64,000 nt of DNA. It comes from Andrena cerasifolii. Its lineage: Eukaryota; Arthropoda; Insecta; Hymenoptera; Andrenidae. This document shows, one piece after another, positions 13,301 through 22,956 of this stretch (positions within the stretch are counted from its first letter, which is position 1; each line of letters begins with the position of its first letter). The notes beneath the pieces were generated by a model. The model worked only from the letters and a program-made list of their open reading frames with translations. It was not told the origin of the DNA and did no database searches. Made by a program: the position numbers and the translations under genes. The stretch lies in the NCBI RefSeq assembly GCF_050908995.1, contig NC_135126.1:4774001-4838000 (forward strand). The letters are read 5' to 3'.

Positions 13301-13654
13301 TGTTTAGAATCGATTTTCACGAAAGTCAAAACTCGTAAGACAAAATGTTACTTACCTACTCTATACTTTCTACTTATTTCTTCGTGTGCCTACTTCTATA
13401 TTCCTATGTGGGAGAATCGTTTGATTTTAATTGATAAATGAGTCGTGAATTGATGAAAGTCATGCCATATTTTACCAGACTTGCTTTTTGATACACAGTA
13501 ATGTAAAAGTGTCCAAATATTTCGAAATAGTAAACGACAAAGCATAGCCTCTGAATCGTTCTTTCATTTCATTATCTTAAATTCTAATTTCGTTCTCCTA
13601 TAGGTAGAACGCGGTAATTCGCAACCCTTTCTCATCCTCGGCACACTTATGTAA
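1356..13654 (+). CDS. Secreted proline-rich / low-complexity extracellular protein, 5' incomplete
   Basis: Five exons are visible: 1356-3488, 4989-5342, 6037-6270, 6710-7174 and a small terminal exon 13604-13654. All junctions are phase 0 with good GTAAGC/GTAATT donors and AG acceptors; about 1,078 residues are covered. The first residues are a strong hydrophobic core (LLLLIFL then CSAASA), a secretory signal peptide whose initiating ATG sits on an unresolved upstream exon. The next ~250 residues are very rich in Pro (PPPPP runs), followed by a Ser/Asn/Gln/Asp-rich low-complexity region. A conserved-looking patch with CNPCNKVPWIP is encoded near 1977-2015, and the exon at 4989 begins with VQVIIPYTSDYTPIPF, a style common in insect cuticle and extracellular-matrix proteins. 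The exon at 6710 encodes an ordered-looking acidic region (AYQVLPQAVNNLAV, PLWGIMEHEEF). I do not recognise the family. The terminal exon (VERGNSQPF... stop) is the least certain part, being 6.4 kb downstream; an AATAAA follows at 13763. Confidence 0.75.
6335..6492. mobile_element. Small TIR element (MITE) in an intron
   Basis: TTCCATATAAGAGCGTAC at 6335 is matched by its near-perfect reverse complement ending at 6492, giving an element of about 158 bp within the intron between the third and fourth visible exons of the proline-rich gene. It has no coding capacity. The superfamily is not clear. Confidence 0.6.
7291..7699. mobile_element. Fold-back MITE in the last intron of the proline-rich gene
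   Basis: GGAACGCAACTTTGTGGG at 7291 is mirrored by CCCACAAAATTGCGTTCC ending at 7699, and the similarity runs inward for over 100 bp on each side (AGAGTGACTC ... GAGTCACTCT; GCGATTGG both ways). It is a non-autonomous palindromic element of about 409 bp. The ORFs seen in it on both strands are by-products of the palindrome. Confidence 0.7.
8006..8795. mobile_element. Non-autonomous DNA transposon, hAT-like end with long inverted repeats
   Basis: The left edge CAGGGTTGAC followed by GGTGGCTCGCGAGCC resembles the ends of hAT-type elements. Inside it, a roughly 50-bp segment (GCCACGCTGAAC ... CAGACTCTGACGAT, from about 8058) recurs as its reverse complement at about 8731-8782. The centre is built from repeated GTGAT/ATCAC tracts. 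The right outer end and the target duplication were not found, so the boundary is approximate. Confidence 0.45.
10745..10985 (+). repeat. tRNA-derived SINE, copy 1
   Basis: The segment ends with a tRNA-like half carrying a good Pol III B box (GGTTCAAATCC at about 10953) after CTTGGGTCGCAAACAGAAAGTC, and then a T-run. The 5' part (CCAGAATCATGGGTTTTTGCCCACGGGCGCTAC, only partly quoted) is shared with the inverted copy at 11300-11525. Short ORFs here are not genes. Confidence 0.6.
11152..11264. repeat. Hairpin between the two SINE copies
   Basis: AACTGCGAAAATACTTTG at 11152 is mirrored by CAAAGTATTTTCGCAGTT ending at 11264; the arms are about 27 bp and nearly perfect. The loop holds two direct copies of TCAAGTTTTTATT. 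Together with the flanking inverted SINEs it makes a larger symmetric structure from about 10745 to 11525. Confidence 0.65.
11300..11525 (-). repeat. tRNA-derived SINE, copy 2 (inverted)
   Basis: On the minus strand it carries the same head (CCAGAATCGTGGGTTTTC) and the same tRNA-like 3' half, with B box AGTTCAAATCC after GCGCTTGGGTCACAAGC. Its 3' T-rich tail (TACTTTTTTTC) corresponds to the tail of the plus-strand copy, so the homology extends past the tRNA-like part. Confidence 0.6.
11602..11624. repeat. (AT)n microsatellite
   Basis: A run of ATATAT dinucleotides about 22 bp long lies just downstream of the inverted SINE. Confidence 0.8.
11722..12360 (-). pseudogene. Decayed Ty3/Gypsy-type reverse transcriptase fragment
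   Basis: Minus-strand reading frames, broken by frameshifts and stops, show the order expected at the N-terminal half of a Gypsy reverse transcriptase: a region around GIIRNSNCPYNSPL, then a RVVVYFRKLN block, then FGLKNAPATFQ and the palm segment where the YLDD motif should be (here CLDGIAIF, with the second Asp lost). The loss of the catalytic Asp and the frameshifts show it is dead. No LTRs, protease or integrase were found around it. It sits in the 6.4-kb intron of the proline-rich gene, in the opposite orientation. Confidence 0.8.
13066..13300. repeat. Palindromic repeat (MITE-like)
   Basis: ATGTACAATAAGTTTTTCGCG (from 13102) is mirrored by CGAAAAAAATTTATTGTACA ending near 13250, with weaker similarity extending outward. 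The palindrome yields look-alike short ORFs on both strands (both starting MYNKFF); these are not genes. Confidence 0.6.
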
Positions 13655-13762
13655 GCCCTTCCCAGACTTTCGCGGTACAGCACAAGCAAAAATATAGAAA
13701 ACATGTAGAAATTACAAAGTGTATATACAAAAATTACATTTATTTCTTTATTCTCTTTTATT

Positions 13763-13768
13763 TAATAA
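13763..13768 (+). promoter_or_regulatory. AATAAA polyadenylation signal candidate
   Basis: AATAAA about 110 bp after the proposed stop of the proline-rich gene. A TTTATT (AATAAA on the minus strand) lies at about 13747, so this short zone could serve the 3' ends of both this gene and the convergent transporter gene. Confidence 0.4.
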
Positions 13769-14164
13769 ATTTAACATCACAACTAAGGAACTAACGACAG
13801 TTTTTTACACTTATAAGTTATAACTAATATTAACTATATTAACTTGTGACTGTAATCAATCTCAACATTTGACTATAACTAATGCGATACCTGTGCTTGT
13901 TTTAATGAACACAATAGTTTTATATTCGGCTCGATGTTTGACAGAATATCTCGGAGTTCGATTTTTTACGAAAATTAGAATTGAAAACCTTTGTTCAAAA
14001 ATTAAATGCGGCACACCGGTTGTGGAGCACTGGTATACTGAACACATTTTTATCAAACAATAATTTACTCGCGTAAATGTACAAATATAAGGTGATTCTC
14101 AGATACCTTTTGGTAAGTCATTAAAAATCACCCCGTCGTAATAATTTAAGTACAGTATTTACAA

Positions 14165-17100
14165 TCAAGAGTTGCCTTGTTGTTGATTTTCCATCTGTGC
14201 TTTTCTCCTACGAACGATCACTAATTCTACCAACCACATTATAACTGTAAGAGCAGTTACGCAATTTATCATAATTATAGCGGGCGTGTAATTTCCAATG
14301 CTGTCGCGCATTACACCTGCAACAGACGTAAATAAAGAAAAATTGGACGTTGCTGGATTAACGAGAAAAAAAAGCGAATTAAACGATAGGCATGAACGAA
14401 ACGAAATTATTATTATTGGAACTGAAACGAAACAAAAAAACATTTTGTTCCGAGGCCCTGATTTAAACCCTTCCACATGTTACTATATCATTTTTTTTTT
14501 TTACTTTCCCCGCATCATTTTCTGTATTACACCTTTTTAAAAATGCAAGATCCCTTCGTGGTTCTTTACAAATGTCATTCCCTTCAACAGTAACGTTTCT
14601 TGGCTTGAAGAATCGTTACATTGTCAGAGCCTAATATGCTTGTACGTACCGAGCATTGGGCCAGCAGTCAAGAGCATTACTCCATTTACAATCATTTGAA
14701 TTCCCGATGCATTAGGTAACTTTTCAATTGGCACGTAGTGAGGTATTACTAGAGACATGTATACCGAACGAATCCCTTTGGCAGCTCCCAATCCAACGGC
14801 GACAATCAGCACAGAAGTAAATCCATTAGCAAATAGTAAAGCTGCAAAATCCAAAAAAAAAATCAAAATTAAAGACACACAAAAGTACTTACGTTGTAAA
14901 ATATTCTTAAAAAAATATCAAACTGGATACTGTTATGATCCATCATTCGGCACGTCAAATTAGAATAGTTTTCATAGTTTCTGAAAAGATTTAAGTGGAA
15001 AAAAGAATTCCACTTTAAAATTTAAGCTAGTGCGTGTTCTTATTGGATCCACGAAAATTTCACGGAGTTTCACGCTGATTGTCGTACGCGTGAATTAAAG
15101 GACTTACAGCAAGAGTCCAAAGACGACATGAGCGGTCGAATACGGAAACACAAACTGGTCAAAATCGGTGATAACCAGGTCACGCCGTCGACTGGTTAGC
15201 CTGAGAGCTACATATGGCCATCTTTCCCGGGGACTGCGGGAGAGATGGCCAATGACACTTCTTTTCTATTTGTGAAATTTGTCTATTGAATAATAATTTT
15301 TCGTTTACTGTTGTTAAGGGATATGTAGACAAAAGATCAAAGTTTTGTTCTATGCCATGCTCGTTGCTTTACTACAAATACGTTGGCTATAGGAGACTCC
15401 CAACGAAACTATGGTCATCTCCCCCGGAATTACCCTACTAGGTTTAATGATAGCAATATGCAATGTTAATTTAAACGTTGGTGTGCCTGAGGGACATACT
15501 TGGAGCCTAAGGGGTGAAAATATTGTCAAAGAAATAACTACTTCTTATTTGATAGCTAACACAGTATTCGATACATACTTGACCTGCTAATGATCAACAG
15601 GACTAAACCTAGCAGATACATTATTCGAGGAGGTTGATCAAGCCATTCTCCAAGGAATGGGGCGAGACTTCTAAAGACGAGATCCACCGAAGCAATGAGG
15701 CTCATAACAGTCGCAATTTCCTTGGTCGACAAGTTCATGTCTGTTAGAATGAATGGTGTTAACTGAGAGAAGTTTATCTCAGAAAAGATAGCGATCGACA
15801 TTCCCAACATAATGTTCACATAGACTGGATCTCGTAGTAAGTCCAGATCGAAAGTTTGCGATATTTTCATAAATATCTGCGACGTGGCGAACTTCTTTTT
15901 GGACCTGAAATAAAAGTGAGTTCATTCTAATCAGATTTAAATTATGAGCTATTGTGAGGTATAAACCAAAGTCTCCTAAAGTAAACATTTACCAAAAAAA
16001 ACATGAATCATGTTGATACCTTGGAAATGACATGTTTCAGAAATTTTTTTTTTTCAAGCAAACGTCCCTTTTTATTTTACTATCACCTTTTCATATGCTT
16101 GCATTGCGCCGACATATGGAACAACAGATTTACGGAAAGAATATCGGTTTAAATATCGCTCTATGAATTAAAGCTACTCAGTTGGGGTTTCAGACTTCGA
16201 ATACTAGGAATATACTCACTAAAATTACAAGCAATTTTATTTCGCTACTAAGCTACGAGCAGACAGTTTCTCCACTAACTTATTTTTATACTCTACATAC
16301 ATATACCTACTTTTTGTCGCTATCCATTTTAACGTTCGCCGTTGTTTTTGCACCATTTTGTTGTAACATCGGCTCATTCTCCATTGTATTTCGCCATTCA
16401 CGATTATTCTCCTGAGAAATACCCAAACTACTGTATTTAACGAGAGAATCACGATTCTCCTCGAAAATCTTCATACTGCTGCCGAGATTTACTGTATCCA
16501 CACATTTAACTGAAATAAGAATTATAAGTATTACGTTTTATTAATTGCGTTTTTCGAAACGAATATTCTCCCTGCCATATTATAGTAACATTAGTTTGCA
16601 GAACATGATAGTATTTTTGTAATTTTACCAATACTTATAAAATTACATAACGTTTAGTTTAACGTTTAGTTAAGCCACAACCGCAAAATCGTTATTCTTA
16701 ATTTTCGTCTCACAAGGGAAGATCCCGAACCCGAAAATTAAAAAAATTCTGAAACTTTGTGAAGAGGGCGATATTAACCCTTGAAAATTCGGCTATTTTC
16801 CGATTTTGTGCTATAACTCGGGAACTGTAAGAGATAGAAAAAAAGTTTCAAGACAAAAGTTCTGAGAAAACTTTAACTATTAATGTAAAAATTTGAAGTA
16901 AATAATGAGTTACAGAGAATAGCATTGGATTTAACGATTTTAATTTATTATACATTTTATGGTTACCATTTAAAGTCTCTGAGAATTGTCGAGCGAAAGG
17001 TATATCAAATCCATATATACTTCCAATTTCAGAATCGTGCTCAATACTCGAAATAGTAATTTTTCTCCTCCTTGTTATGTTGTTTAAGTCCAGTACTGAA

Positions 17101-20100
17101 TTTGTCGAACGTTCATCGTCTTGAATGCTGATATTTTTCTCATCTAGAAAGGATATCATTATATAACAAATGGTAGTAGAATATTCAATTCGCTGCTAAA
17201 ATTATTGATGCGAAAATTTATAACTTAAGAATTGATTGGCCCGTCAAATTGGTTATATATATTTTTATGTAAGTTTGAACGATGTTGTAGCTTCTGTGAA
17301 TTTATTATTGGAAAAATCGATTGGTTCGATCATTCTAGGTGTATGTAACATCTTAATGATATGTGTATACAAATATATTTGAAAGACGTTACTTGTACAT
17401 TTAAATGACAAACCTATTGCGAAAATAGGTTTTATTACTTTATTGCATTAGCAAAATATTGTAGGTATTATTACTTTATTCATATAATGAACTACGTTGT
17501 TCGGTTGCATTAATTTATTGCAAACTCTATACAAAAATTACCATCTTCTCATCAGTAAGTTCTTGGTGTTTGTTGGAATTCTTACCTAAAGTTTTTTCTT
17601 TCCCATTCTTTTCTGTCTCCTCAATCGCAATTTTTGATTGATTTTGCACACTCATTGTATGCCATTTGAGTGGATGAAGTAACATACTTCCTACTAGTGA
17701 GTGCAAACTGAAAGCTCCATACAACAAAATTGTACCCTAACAACGCAACATTTATCTATTAACTTTAAAACATACAAGGAATATAAAATTAATTGACTAT
17801 TAACTTCCATTTTTTCCTTCAACACCATTAGTAGTTTTAAAGAAATGTATTCACTTGCAATGAAAATTTCAAACAATCAATAAAATTATAATCTTCAAAT
17901 AGCTTTATAACAATGATGCAATTCAGTAAATTGATAATTTTGCAATATCATTTTCAGTACTACGTCAAATGTTGAATATTGTTGCCAAACTCATTGTACA
18001 GTGTGGTATTGAATTTATAAAGGTTAATATACGGGGTGTGTCGCTACAAGTGGTTAACCTTTCCGGAGATCATTCTACAAGTCAAAATAAGATGAAAACA
18101 TAGAATCAAATTTTTTAATATCGCGCTTCGTTTTCGAGAAATTAACTTTAAATTATAGCCAAGTACGCGTGCACCGAAGGTATAGTTTTTGGCAATGTGT
18201 TTTGAACAATTTTCTCGAAAAGAAAGCGCGGTAATAAAAAATTTTACTGTATATTTTCTTCTTATTTTGGCCTGTAGAATCACCTCTTAAAAGGTAATCA
18301 TAAGATGTAATATAATTTGAGCTTAAAATAGGGTTGATTACGATAGATAAAAAAGAAAATACCTACCTGAAAACCGTAAAAGGAGATCAAGAACGTTGTT
18401 ATTTGTGGTACAAGTATTGGGCCGAGCCCAATGATAGTTAACGCCACGGACAATGCGCGACCCCGTTTCGTTGTAAAATATGAGTTCAGTGCATACGAAA
18501 ACGCAGCCGTTGTTATTGATATGCCCAGTGCTGTACAGAAAAAGTTATAATTTTCCAAATTACAGTAGCAACTTTAGTATTCTAGATTTTTCGTTTATCT
18601 GGACCATGGTATCTTCGTTCCCGAGACATTAACCCCCACCCCAAAACGGTAAAGGAATATTCGACGTCTTTTTGCATCGGGATATTGCATGTCCCGGATT
18701 TTCCCGCAATTTTGGGACATCCTGTAGAGATTTACGCGATATATAAATACACGTCGCGTTTGTTATAACACGCGTTATACTTACAAGCACATATGCCGTA
18801 GGATAACATCATGAGAGGGAAGGTTCTGGCGAATGCTGTCATAGTTACTCCAATGGTATACAGCAAGCTGCCGACTATAGCCATTTTTCTATAGCCGAAA
18901 ATTCGTAACAGCGGTCCGTTAATCAATCCAAGAATCATACCGAAGGCTATATTCGTATTAATAATAATTGTTCCCTCGGTTGCGTTAAACCCGTAAAGGG
19001 GGAAGGTATCCTTGAATATTAAGCCAAATCCTTGCAGGAGGGACACGGTCGCCATCTGAGATCATTTCCATTTATATGCGTTAAAGCGAGGTTGTGCCAA
19101 GTAAATGACAAAACTACAGTACATGCAAAGCAATTAATTATCTTCATCAGGTACTGTAATATAACCGTCTCAAAGGATTTACTTCGCAGCATGTATTTCA
19201 CTTTTCTGTTACACCGCTAGTTTTAGCATCGAAATTTTAGAATTATAAAATGAAACAGAAATAGAAAAGACCCTATTCAGAATTAAACGAAATTAGCCGA
19301 AATGGATTGTTTTTCAAATTGTGCACATTAATAGGTTAATAGGTGAGACGTCGGTAAACATGGCACAATTATGATTTTTTAATGAAGAATTAAAGTGCGC
19401 GAATAGTTCCCAGAAAACTTCATTTGTTTAAATAATAGATTACAAAATAGCGGTTTTTTTTTGTTAATTTTACGGGCCGCGTCTTGCAGAGAAATGAACA
19501 GAAAAATCCTCCCCCTTCCGATGGGTGAATGCGAGGTGGGGCAAGGGTGCGCGCTTCCCCCCCTCCTCTGGCACAAGAACAAAATAATAAATTAGTCGTT
19601 TGTCCAAAATTAAATTAATTTATTACAAAATAAAAATAAATTAAATTGTGAAGTAATTTCGCAATACCCGACCCCGGTTATCTGATTCCTAACTCCCTGA
19701 ATAAATTCGGTTTCACTATCTATTGCCCCTCTATCTCCTATCCCCCCCTCCCCTTATCCCTGAAATCCTGTAGCTAAATTAACACTTGAAATGGACGTCT
19801 CGCTAATGGACCCATTAATGTACAAAATTTGAAGAAAAATCATTTCGAGTAATTTCGGTCGATTCTGAATAGGGTCTTTTCAATATATTTGAGATAGAAG
19901 AATTAGTTATTGTTACTGATGCCATTCCATAAATTACTGTTAAGCAGTTCGGCCAAAGTGAAGGAGAACTGCAACGATACACGTTGGTTCGATGAAAAAA
20001 AAACTATTTTTTAAAATATCACTTTGCAATCGAGAAGATGAAGTCTCAATATGCAAACAGTGATCTTGGAATCGATGTAAATTATAAGAATAGCTGAATT

Positions 20101-22956
20101 TTAATTTACTGTTCGTCAATTATTATAGCACCATGGTTGCAGCAATATCAATCGATAAACAACGACACATGTAGGGGAGACCGGGGCTAAAAGTTCCGGG
20201 GGTAAGTTGTTCCGACGGCTCTATTTTCAAAATAAAAAGAGCGTTGTACTTTAAATTATTTTTTCCGTGTGAGTTGATCACGCCACTCTGTCCCCCACTT
20301 TAATAGCGTCCGCGACAGCGAATTGTGTGGTTGTAAGCAAGGACCTATTAGTCGCGTACCAGATAAGTAAAAATTTTTCTATCATTACTTTTTGGTCTAT
20401 TTCAATTATTTAACGTAGATATTATAGATTGAATCGTCCTTATGGATCAAATGACATTTAAGAACATGGTGTAATAGTGTTTGTCGTTTGAATACATGTA
20501 TAAGCAGAATAATCTTTGAAATTGCTACATGTGTCGGTAGGGGCTAGTTGTTACCGTGACTTGGGGCACGTTGGTACCGTAAAAACTTGCCCCGCCGCAA
20601 ATAGGTCTGTGAAGATAGCACCCCCAAATTCGATTTTTTAAAAAAACTCAACAGCATTCGTTTGTTCATCGTATGCCCATGTTTGCCCATAAAAAATTTT
20701 TTTTTGCCCACCCTCCAAAAAAAGTTATGAACAAAATAAAAAATTTGTCTTCATCACCCACGATGAATGCATTTCAATTTTTTAAAAGAAGGATACGAAT
20801 ATACCCGACCTGGCCACGTTTGCCCACTCTCAGATTTCATTTGCTCACCCTTCAGAATTTAAATAAAAAATAAAAACCTCGAAAAGAAGGGTACAGGTGA
20901 AGCGATCGCGTTAAAGTTCGATTTTTCTAGAAAATATTATCAAAATCGTTCTTTCAACGATGCAGTCCGTTAGTTTAGATGTAGAAGAGATTTGCCCATG
21001 CATTAATTTCGTATGCCCACCCTCCAGAATCGAATTATTAATAAAGATAGCCAAGAAGTGCGGTGCCCGTTGAAGCGATCGCGTTAAAGTTCGATTTTTC
21101 TGGAAAATATTATCAAAATCGTTCTTTCAACGATGCAGTCCGTTAGTTTAGATATAGAAGAGATTTGCCCATGCATTAATTTCGTATGCCCACCCTCCAG
21201 AATCGAATTATTAACAAAGATAGCCAAGAAGTGCGTCGTTGGAAATAATTCGAGAGTATCGCCAGACATCTGTTTACGTTTCGGCAGTGGCACTCGGCGC
21301 TGCGCCCCTTTAGTTAGGGTAGCAGCGCTGCGTGTCGTCATCGAACGTGCCGAAACGTAAACAGATGTCTGCGACACTCTCGAATTGTTTCCAACGACGC
21401 ACGAAAGTCAGTCGGTCTACAGAGTTCGGGCGCAACTCTTGCGAGATCGTGCGTTCATTTACGGTTTGTGAAGTAACTGTGACATTATATTATTTTCCGT
21501 TGTGCGATATCATTGCGGTAATTAGTGAAAAATGACTAGAAAACCACTCTGGTATTATTCTGCACATGCTGCAGATGTGTGAAAAGTGTGAAGTATTCGA
21601 TGAGCGATACAAATTGAAGTGGATAACATGTCACCAAACACCTTTAACCTTTACGGTAAGAACAATCGATTTTGATAATTCATTCGGAAAAAAAACTAAC
21701 GGAAAGGTATTCGGTTCAACGGGTACCGCACTTCTTGGCTATCTTTATTAATAATTCGATTCTGGAGGGTGGGCATATGAAATTAATGCATAGGCAAATC
21801 TCTTCTACATCTAAACTAACGGACTGCATCGTTGAAAGAACGATTTCGATAATATTTTCCAGAAAAATCGGACTTTATCGCGATCGCTTCAACGGGTACC
21901 GCACTTCTTGGCTATCTTCATTAATAATTCGATTCTGAAGGGTGGGCATACGAAATTAATGGATGGGCAAATCTCTTCTACATCTAAACTAACGAACTGG
22001 ACCGTTGAAAGAACGATTTTGATAATATTTTCGAGAATAATCGAACTTTAACGCTATCGCTTCATCTATACCCATTTTTTCGCGGTTTTTATTTTTTATT
22101 TAAATTCTGGAGGGTAGGCAAATGAAATCTGAGAGTGAGCAAACGTGGTCAGGTCGGGTACATTCGTATCCTTCTATTAAAAAATTGAAATGCATTCATG
22201 ATGGGTGATGGAGACAATTTTTTTATTTTGTTCATAACTCTTTTTTGGAGGGTGGTCAAACGAAAATTTTTGATGGGCAAACGTGGGCAAACGATGGACA
22301 AACGAATGCCGTTGAGTTTTTCCAAAAATTCGAATTTGGGGGTGCTATCTTCACAGACCTGCCGCAAATGTATAAATTGTTTCCGCTGTGCTTTAAGATG
22401 CGAACAATATGAATGAAAGGCGGAAAGGGACATGACTTCGATCGAAGATATGCGTAAAGATAAATAAAAACTGTCGCTTTTGGTTTTCTTTTAAAGATAA
22501 TACATTTTTGTTGGTCCGAACCTTCATAAATTACCATTATTAATAAAATTCTGCTTTATTTCATTAGAAAATGAAATATTTCATTAAAAGGCAACTCTTA
22601 TATCATAGTAACAACTTACCCCAATGCGATAACAACTTGCCCCATATAGGGGTAAGAAGTTCCGCTTCGATCAGCCACAAATAAATTACTTTCTATGGGA
22701 AACCTATTACAATATATTAAACACAAGCTTAAAATCAGAAGATATAATAAATTTAACAAGAAATTAGTCAATAGTGAAGAGAATAACTACATTATTTTCC
22801 AGTCATTTTTTATGTTTTATCGAAATCGGAACTTTTAGCCCCGGCCTCCCCTACTTGTCATTGTATTTAACGTACCCCGTTTAAACCATACGCTAAAACA
22901 ATCATCCAACCCCATTTCCCATCTGGAGGTACTTTAGTAGCTTCTTGTGTATTCAT
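14165..22956 (-). CDS. SLC16 / monocarboxylate-transporter-like membrane protein (copy A), 570 aa
   Basis: Nine coding exons on the minus strand: 22876-22956, 18785-19055, 18367-18530, 17586-17736, 16967-17143, 16311-16509, 15579-15904, 14650-14841 and 14165-14316. All junctions are GT-AG, the phases agree and the sum is 1,713 nt (570 residues plus stop). The protein has the MFS/SLC16 layout: an N-terminal PPDGKWGW at residues 10-17 opening TM1 (family consensus DG[GS]WGW), six TM helices to about residue 205, a polar cytosolic loop (about 210-355, exons 4-6), and six C-terminal helices. The TM8 pair Asp422-x3-Arg426 (SVDLVFR) matches the essential Asp/Arg of mammalian MCT1. YFTTKRGRALS is the TM5-side signature. 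It probably carries monocarboxylates or related small anions across the plasma membrane; the substrate cannot be told. Intron 1 (3.8 kb) contains a 2.7-kb palindromic element. Downstream of, and co-oriented with, a paralogue. Confidence 0.93.
15211..15248. repeat. Short hairpin in an intron of transporter copy A
   Basis: TGGCCATCTTTCCCGGGG is followed by CGGGAGAGATGGCCA, a 15-bp-arm stem-loop. It lies within a repeat-like, GC-richer stretch (about 15060-15430) between exons 7 and 8; the same GGTCATCTCCCCCGG theme recurs at 15413. Confidence 0.45.
18058..18298. mobile_element. Palindromic MITE, family P (copy 1)
   Basis: ACCTTTCCGGAGATCATTC ... near 18058 is mirrored at the right (GAATCACCTCTTAAAAGGT, to about 18296). 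The core ATATCGCGCTTCGTTTTCGAGAAATTAAC and the GTACGCGTGCACC block are shared with repeats at 55.8, 56.5 and 60.4 kb. It lies in the intron between exons 3 and 4 of transporter copy A. Confidence 0.65.
18600..18728. repeat. Fragment of a dispersed fold-back repeat
   Basis: GGTATCTTCGTTCCCGAGACATTAAC, AAACGGTAAAGGAATATTCGACGTCTTTTTGCAT and TTTTGGGACATCCTGT (quoted in parts) match, block by block, the arms of the inverted repeat at 40849-41236. It lies between exons 2 and 3 of transporter copy A. Confidence 0.5.
19530..19665. repeat. C-tract repeat shared with 35215-35350
   Basis: A CCCCCCC(T)CC tract is followed by GGCACAAGAACAAAATAATAAATTAGTCG and CCAAAATTAAATTAATTTA. The same order of blocks occurs at 35250-35345 (CCCGGCACAGGGAAAAAATAATATATTAATCG ...). 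It is a dispersed repeat, class unknown, inside intron 1 of transporter copy A. Confidence 0.55.
20171..22854. mobile_element. 2.7-kb palindromic (fold-back) transposable element
   Basis: The left end GTAGGGGAGACCGGGGCTAA (20171) is mirrored by TTAGCCCCGGCCTCCCCTAC ending at 22854; TA dinucleotides sit at both outer edges. Most of the interior is inverted as well: GGTCTGTGAAGATAGCACCC near 20605 faces GGTGCTATCTTCACAGACC near 22341. Each arm holds tandem copies of a ~170-bp unit (TCGTTCTTTCAACGATGCAGTCCG at 20946 and 21118 on the left; the reverse complement at about 21827 and 22010 on the right). The centre (21236-21400) is a further inverted repeat around CAGACATCTGTTTACGTTTCGGCA. No transposase is visible, so it is non-autonomous. 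It fills most of intron 1 of transporter copy A. Confidence 0.85.

Noticed and set aside
13102..13338. Look-alike ORFs on opposite strands (both starting MYNKFF)
   Set aside because: The resemblance is produced by a DNA palindrome, not by protein homology.
17542..17585. Longer form of transporter copy A exon 4 ending at ATG|GTAATT (17542)
   Set aside because: It is phase 0, while the next exon needs phase 1; the GTAAGA donor at 17586 keeps the frame.
21084..22537. Several ORFs of 60-97 codons on both strands
   Set aside because: All are inside the 2.7-kb palindromic element and repeat each other through its mirrored arms; no transposase motif.
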